DNA from: JBLHGN01 sp047616325
GTDB taxonomy: Bacteria; Pseudomonadota; Gammaproteobacteria; Pseudomonadales; Cellvibrionaceae
DNA length: 9,487 nt
Assembly: GCA_047616325.1 (NCBI GenBank)
Contig: JBLHGN010000134.1
Span: forward strand, 1-9,487
Direction: 5' to 3'
This document shows, one piece after another, positions 7,001 to 9,487 of this stretch. Below the pieces are notes generated by a model. The model worked only from the letters and a program-made list of their open reading frames with translations, searched no databases and was not told where the DNA came from. The translations under genes and the position numbers were made by a program. Numbering within the stretch: the stretch's first letter is position 1; each line of letters begins with the position of its first letter.

Positions 7001-8167
7001 GCGCCCTATATTGGTTCCCTTTGCTGCATTAAGGCGCCAGCCTTTGTTCATTTCACCACTTATACGGTCTAGCGCGGTGATACCCTCGCCATTGAAGTCC
7101 AACCACAAATCCCGTGTCACATAGAGTGTATTTGCTGCAGGGGAATGATCGCCACGAAATTCTGTTTCTAATATAAGTGTCTCACCATCACTCATTCGGA
7201 ATGTGGGGTACTCTGCCCATTCGCTAGGGATAGATACTTGGCTGGTATCAATGCTAACCGGGCCCGACAAGTTAGCCTGACGGATCGCGGTTGCCGATTT
7301 GAAGCTAATGTACTCGGACTGAGGCCATTCTTTGGTGAGCTTTTTTGTGGTGATGGTACTGGGTGAGCCGACAAACCTTGAGTGAACTCGAATTGTATGT
7401 TCACCGGGGCTAACTTGCGCTCTCATACTGCCATCGCTTTCTATGCGGGCCGGTATCGACGATTGGATATGCAGCACCTCGGTGCCGGCGAGCATAACAC
7501 TACCAAAGGTGACTTCACGAGCTTTGCCACTCACCGACAAGCCGACATCGGTAATCATAGTGATAGGCACACCATCATTCAGTAACCGAAACACTTCTAG
7601 GGTCAAGCTGTCGTCGGCTTTCTTTAGTGTGACGTCGGATTTACTTGAAAAAATAAGCAGACCATTTCGACGATCGACAACTCGGCTTTTCCCCTCAATT
7701 AGTAAAGAAACAATGGCTACATTTTGCGGAATAGCTAGCTGGCCGGGCCGTTTATCCCACTTAAATTTACCCGACACCTTATGATGACCAGAAGAAATGG
7801 AGATATGCGGGAGCTTATTCCGCTCGACGATGGGCGCGGGCTTACCGTTCACAATGAGGGCGGTGGGCCAGTAATCGACATTGCCAGGTAAAGCAATAAA
7901 GGCGTTTTTTTGATACACGTCCACGGTGTAGGTAAAAGTAGCCCCCTCATCTCCAGCATTCAATTCCAGCTTGCCAGGCCAGATACAGGCCTTATTGTTA
8001 TCTTTGGCCATTACCCATGGGCATGCATATTGCGGGTGATCCTCGAGCACCCACGATTCCCATTTTTCCATCGGGTTTGAAAAAGAAAGGCCAGTGCTTA
8101 TCAGCACCAGCACACCCAACATAATATTTAATAGCGTCCGTTGTTTCGCTTGCGCCTTATTTTTCAT
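4064..8167 (-). CDS. Giant polytopic inner-membrane protein with duplicated periplasmic domains, function unknown
   Basis: I do not recognise a named family. Residues are counted from the ATG at 8167. An N-terminal signal anchor (12-30) is followed by a beta-rich periplasmic region (31-468). Four membrane segments (470-559), a Ser/Asn-rich periplasmic loop (560-676) and two membrane segments (678-699, 721-741) come next. A second periplasmic region (742-1174) and about six C-terminal membrane segments (1176-1349) complete it. The two periplasmic regions look homologous. Each opens with a cysteine pair (C49/C61 and C768/C772), then an IALP-containing strand and a GHH turn. Residues 618-626 read EEVLVTGIR, like TonB-dependent receptor N-termini. 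A TTG at 8191 would add eight residues, with an in-frame stop just before it. The ATG is preferred because it overlaps the stop of a small upstream frame (ATGA). No enzyme motif is visible. A role in envelope assembly or transport is conceivable but unproven. Confidence 0.85.
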   Translation of the reverse strand: MKNKAQAKQRTLLNIMLGVLVLISTGLSFSNPMEKWESWVLEDHPQYACPWVMAKDNNKACIWPGKLELNAGDEGATFTYTVDVYQKNAFIALPGNVDYWPTALIVNGKPAPIVERNKLPHISISSGHHKVSGKFKWDKRPGQLAIPQNVAIVSLLIEGKSRVVDRRNGLLIFSSKSDVTLKKADDSLTLEVFRLLNDGVPITMITDVGLSVSGKAREVTFGSVMLAGTEVLHIQSSIPARIESDGSMRAQVSPGEHTIRVHSRFVGSPSTITTKKLTKEWPQSEYISFKSATAIRQANLSGPVSIDTSQVSIPSEWAEYPTFRMSDGETLILETEFRGDHSPAANTLYVTRDLWLDFNGEGITALDRISGEMNKGWRLNAAKGTNIGRATVDEEPVLITRDENLEGIEVRSPNIELKAVTRIESRSDFSASGWNARADQFSATLHLPPGWRVLHAKGIDRVWGTWLSKWDLWDVFLVLIIISATRKLIGNRVAALAGTTFLIALHEPGNPLLIIPLLLIVIALLPLVSGKIKSILRSVGVLLGVALALSVISFAVSTFRLAIYPSLELTAIGTYNQNSYNSSYSRAASAPAEQMGDDFEASESKVRTMSRAKEVRSEEVLVTGIRKQNLYQVTENDRVQTGPGLPTWTWSSVSFESSSPVPANQSLSIYYSSPLVTSIWRVLSVFLIALYAGVVLKRLASLSRFKGAGRSGLGGAAGGTAPAAAIVLATCFVFLIGLSHSPNALSDDYPPEHLLDSLEKRLTKAPDCLPACFSLNDGQITVNGTDIRLQFSAYMAADIALPLPRSHGTWALVSVSENGQLLPLRKQQGSLFVRLPKGHHMLVLKGKIIADQATISFPFAIHNMAVSAPGWELEGLVEGRVRNGTLTLRAIDENATQKVDTLKADSAPTFVHVKRHFVFGKKWNIETTVQRISPLKGAISLPIKLIAHEKLMQDMGAVKNGEIVVQLGHSQQHISWQSSIEPSEQLQLTASDGDTYIEQWSFSPSSLWRIKYEGIPPVKADGFVNAFEPVFKPWPAETLIVYVSKPSGVPGETHTVESAVLKVEAGNTLQRSTLTLDIRSSLGTSYTATLPSDAEVLRYSIDGRAMNIPSGREVKIPLQPGSQSVVVEFQSLTSIGMINRSPEVLLPSGATNVRLQYTLPRDRWPLYLSGPPIGPAMLYWGVLCVIVLAALALPMLAKALNFKMPIAITGWILLGVGLSTVNGYGVLVVAVMFFILAARKQLVVPEAMSRFNFNLMQCSIVAWVGLAVLCVVTAIPMGLLSNPEMKVVGNGSGSHFYNYYQDIVGEAEAFPTVMVISVPMLAYRAVMLLWSLWLSTRLILWASWAWACFIEKASWMPKAVIGKEKES

Positions 8168-8262
8168 AAACAGTCTAACTCGATTAGCCAAGAGCAGAGG
8201 CTAAAGCTGAGCCCCATATCCTTAATTTTCTGAACAGCGTACTCTATGGTGACATCACTCAT
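8164..8262 (-). CDS. Candidate 32-codon leader ORF overlapping the large gene (ATGA)
   Basis: The frame MSDVTIEYAVQKIKDMGL, ending in SWLIELDCL, starts at ATG 8262 and ends with a TGA that shares bases with the ATG of the large gene. ATGA overlap is a classic translational-coupling arrangement, and the large gene has no good Shine-Dalgarno of its own. The ATG is preceded by the duplicated CATTGGAA, giving GGAA at a workable spacing. The peptide is amphipathic and matches nothing I know. It could be chance, as 32 codons is short. Confidence 0.4.
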   Translation of the reverse strand: MSDVTIEYAVQKIKDMGLSFSLCSWLIELDCL

Positions 8263-8278
8263 TTCCAATGTTCCAATG
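8263..8278. repeat. Tandem 8-bp repeat TTCCAATG x2
   Basis: Two adjacent copies of TTCCAATG (8263-8270 and 8271-8278) end at the start codon of the leader ORF. On the minus strand they give CATTGGAA twice. The distal GGAA is about 8 nt from the ATG and may serve as its ribosome-binding site. Confidence 0.7.
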
Positions 8279-8295
8279 TTATTCTTTAAGTTCAA

Positions 8296-8315
8296 TTTGA
8301 CCGGTTCCGGTCAAA
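8296..8315. promoter_or_regulatory. 20-bp palindrome upstream of the leader ORF and giant membrane gene
   Basis: TTTGACCGG and CCGGTCAAA form a perfect 9-bp inverted repeat around a central TT. It lies 34-53 bp upstream of the leader ATG. On the minus strand its 5' half contains TTGACC, close to a -35 consensus, but no good -10 follows at 17 bp. An operator for a dimeric regulator is the most likely reading. Confidence 0.5.
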
Positions 8316-8489
8316 AGCGGACACTGACCGTAGTGTGGGCGTCATGCTTATATTTGAGCCAGGATTATTGTGCCATAAGTTTCATCTCACCCCCATATCT
8401 GACCCCACATATCCCAAAACAGACATCTCGCCACAGAAATCAATCAGTTCTGGCACTATTGCTTCTATTTTAGAAATTGTAGCTATTGA

Positions 8490-8705
8490 AATATACATTT
8501 AAGTAAATCCATCCCCTTTTTCTTCGACTTCAACACCTACAATTATTACCACAAGCTTGCTGGTCGGGCCTACAGTAGTGGTTATATTTTTAGTCCTAAT
8601 TATTTTGCTAGTGGCAGTAACGATGCGATGCCTGGTTCCACCTGGGGTGTCAAAGGGCTGCATAGTTATAACAGTACAGAGTGGTGGATTGGTGTTTGTC
8701 CTTAA
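8490..8705 (+). pseudogene. Possible coding remnant without a start codon
   Basis: One frame is open from the TGA at 8487 to the TAA at 8703. It reads FDFNTYNYYHKLAGRAYS, then SPNYFASGSNDAMPG and WGVKGLHSYNSTEWWIG, ending in CP. The Tyr/Ser/Gly/Asn/Trp-rich composition resembles a secreted or surface protein. There is no ATG, GTG or TTG near the beginning and no ribosome-binding site. It may be the decayed C-terminus of a larger gene, or chance. Confidence 0.22.
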
Positions 8706-8749
8706 TATCTATCTCTTGATGCGCATGTTTATGGATTGGGGTGTTTGTT

Positions 8750-8806
8750 GGAAGGCGACTTAGACTTTTGCATTGAAGTGACTGTCGGAAGGCGTCTTCG
8801 ACTTTT
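8750..8806. repeat. Direct repeat of a 20-bp unit, 37-bp period
   Basis: GGAAGGCGACTTAGACTTTT (8750-8769) and GGAAGGCGTCTTCGACTTTT (8787-8806) match at 18 of 20 positions. The second copy lies inside a hairpin, GTCGGAA (8784-8790) with TTCCGAC (8805-8811). Confidence 0.7.
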
Positions 8807-8834
8807 CCGACCTACGAAACCAAGCGTATGGACG

Positions 8835-8858
8835 AAGCCGCATTGCAATTGGCGGCTT
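8835..8858 (-). terminator. Hairpin downstream of the 138-aa gene, weak terminator candidate
   Basis: AAGCCGC and GCGGCTT form a 7-bp stem around a 10-nt loop, 18-41 nt past the stop codon at 8876. No T-run follows on the minus strand, so intrinsic termination is doubtful. Together with the hairpin at 8784-8811 it may block 3' decay. Confidence 0.3.
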
Positions 8859-8875
8859 TCGGAAACTATATTTGA

Positions 8876-9292
8876 TTAAGGCTTGGGCAGTTTCTCTATT
8901 AAATCTTTGTAGTGATCGGGGTGTTTTTCTTTAAACGATACAATCGTGTCAAATAATTCATCCTTTTCATGTCGTTTAAACGCCGCTTTTACGGCATTTA
9001 TTTCTCGATACATGTCGACCAAGCGTGCCTTCGCTTTGCCGCCTCGATCTCTATCAACTAAGGCCGTGTCATTTGAATCATTTTCGATTAGAGAAAGTAA
9101 AACCTCTGTTAATACATCGATTTGCTTCCCATACGATGCCGTCTCGAATATTTTCTTTTCAAGCTTTCCTTCGCCGGCCTTAGTGGGAATTTGCGAGAAG
9201 AACCTACTAAAATCAGGGGAAATATCTTGCTCTACGGCCCCACTGAAGGGGAAATGCACTACCGGTGCCCAATTCATATACCAAGGGAACAT
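8876..9292 (-). CDS. Unknown 138-aa soluble protein
   Basis: The gene has a clear Shine-Dalgarno, AAGGAG, 6 nt before the ATG at 9292, so the start is firm. The N-terminus (1-32) is aromatic and proline-rich (FPWYMNWAP, VVHFPFSGAVEQDISPDFSR) and is followed by SYGKQIDVLTEVLLSLIE (residues 53-70). The C-terminal half is highly charged and predicted helical (REINAVKAAFKRHEKDELFD, then a KHPDHYKDLIEKLPKP tail), suggesting a helical bundle or coiled coil. There is no signal peptide and no full membrane segment. I cannot assign it to a named family. It is transcribed alone in this window, with about 195 bp of upstream sequence and hairpins downstream. Confidence 0.75.
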   Translation of the reverse strand: MFPWYMNWAPVVHFPFSGAVEQDISPDFSRFFSQIPTKAGEGKLEKKIFETASYGKQIDVLTEVLLSLIENDSNDTALVDRDRGGKAKARLVDMYREINAVKAAFKRHEKDELFDTIVSFKEKHPDHYKDLIEKLPKP

Positions 9293-9298
9293 CGTTAA

Positions 9299-9304
9299 CT
9301 CCTT
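9299..9304 (-). promoter_or_regulatory. Strong ribosome-binding site AAGGAG
   Basis: AAGGAG sits 6 nt before the ATG at 9292 and fixes the start of the 138-aa gene. It is the best Shine-Dalgarno in the window. Confidence 0.85.
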
Positions 9305-9487
9305 TTCTTTTATTTGGGTAAAAAATGTTTTAGGTGAAAAGTCTACGTAAATAGCTTGAGTAACATGTGTGCGTAAACCACCTGTAGCATAAGAATAATG
9401 TTCGTGGGAAGTTGCATTTTACCCCATCGCAGCGATAAACAAGCGCTTCTGCGCGTCAGTTCACATAACATTTCTGGATTTATTTTT

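Larger units (their letters stand above)
8316..8875. other. Long intergenic stretch without an intact gene
   Basis: Nothing here has both a start signal and protein-like content. A coding-like remnant at 8490-8705 and repeats and hairpins at 8750-8858 are listed separately. The plus-strand 68-codon frame at 8557-8763 is an artificially hydrophobic out-of-phase reading of that remnant. Confidence 0.5.

Noticed and set aside
8557..8763. 68-codon hydrophobic plus-strand ORF that looks like a one-pass membrane protein
   Set aside because: The hydrophobicity comes from reading codons out of phase with a more protein-like frame (8490-8705). No ribosome-binding site precedes it.
8946..9350. 134-codon plus-strand ORF
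   Set aside because: It is antisense to the 138-aa gene, which has a strong ribosome-binding site. The plus-strand frame has none.
9416..9442. Possible promoter TTGTTT-N15-TAAAAT for the 138-aa gene (minus strand)
   Set aside because: The -35 match is poor, the spacer is only 15 bp and the site is over 120 bp from the start codon, too weak to annotate.

Overview
The window looks like an accessory, mobile-element-scarred stretch from a gammaproteobacterium, possibly marine. The basis is protein style, moderate GC, and the combination of group II intron, IS110/IS1111 and attC-like debris. The genus cannot be fixed from the sequence. No complete ribosomal, tRNA or housekeeping gene is present.

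Layout. (1) 4-840 (+): a CPBP/CAAX-type intramembrane protease with all its motifs, possibly truncated at the window edge. (2) About 900-2780 (all minus strand): a composite ruin. The 3' end of a group II intron (reverse-transcriptase C-terminus with two frameshifts, domain V, domain VI) lies at 901-1531. An N-terminally truncated and frameshifted IS110-family (probably IS1111-type) transposase with a structured 3' non-coding tail lies at about 1640-2500. A segment resembling the 5' domain I of a group II intron lies at about 2510-2777. (3) 2867-3338 (minus): a 117-aa unknown gene followed within 4 nt by a strong attC-like folded site. Its R-boxes, long stem and two extrahelical bases on the expected arm look like an orphan integron gene cassette. 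(4) 3339-4063: gene-poor, with several inverted repeats. (5) 4064-8167 (minus): a giant (about 1367 aa) polytopic inner-membrane protein of unknown function. It has two related periplasmic beta-rich halves and a TonB-box-like motif in one loop. It is preceded by a possible 32-codon leader ORF that overlaps its ATG (ATGA) and by a 20-bp palindrome. (6) 8316-8875: no convincing intact gene, only repeats, hairpins and a possible coding remnant. (7) 8876-9292 (minus): a 138-aa unknown protein with a strong Shine-Dalgarno.

How it fits together. IS1111-type elements and some group II introns are known to target integron attC sites. The presence of both next to an attC-like site is therefore coherent: a small cassette locus that attracted mobile elements, which then decayed. 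The giant membrane protein and the 138-aa protein appear independent of that locus. No metabolic pathway is encoded. The best candidates for new biology are the cassette gene with its attC, the structured RNA tail of the IS element, and the duplicated membrane protein with its coupled leader.
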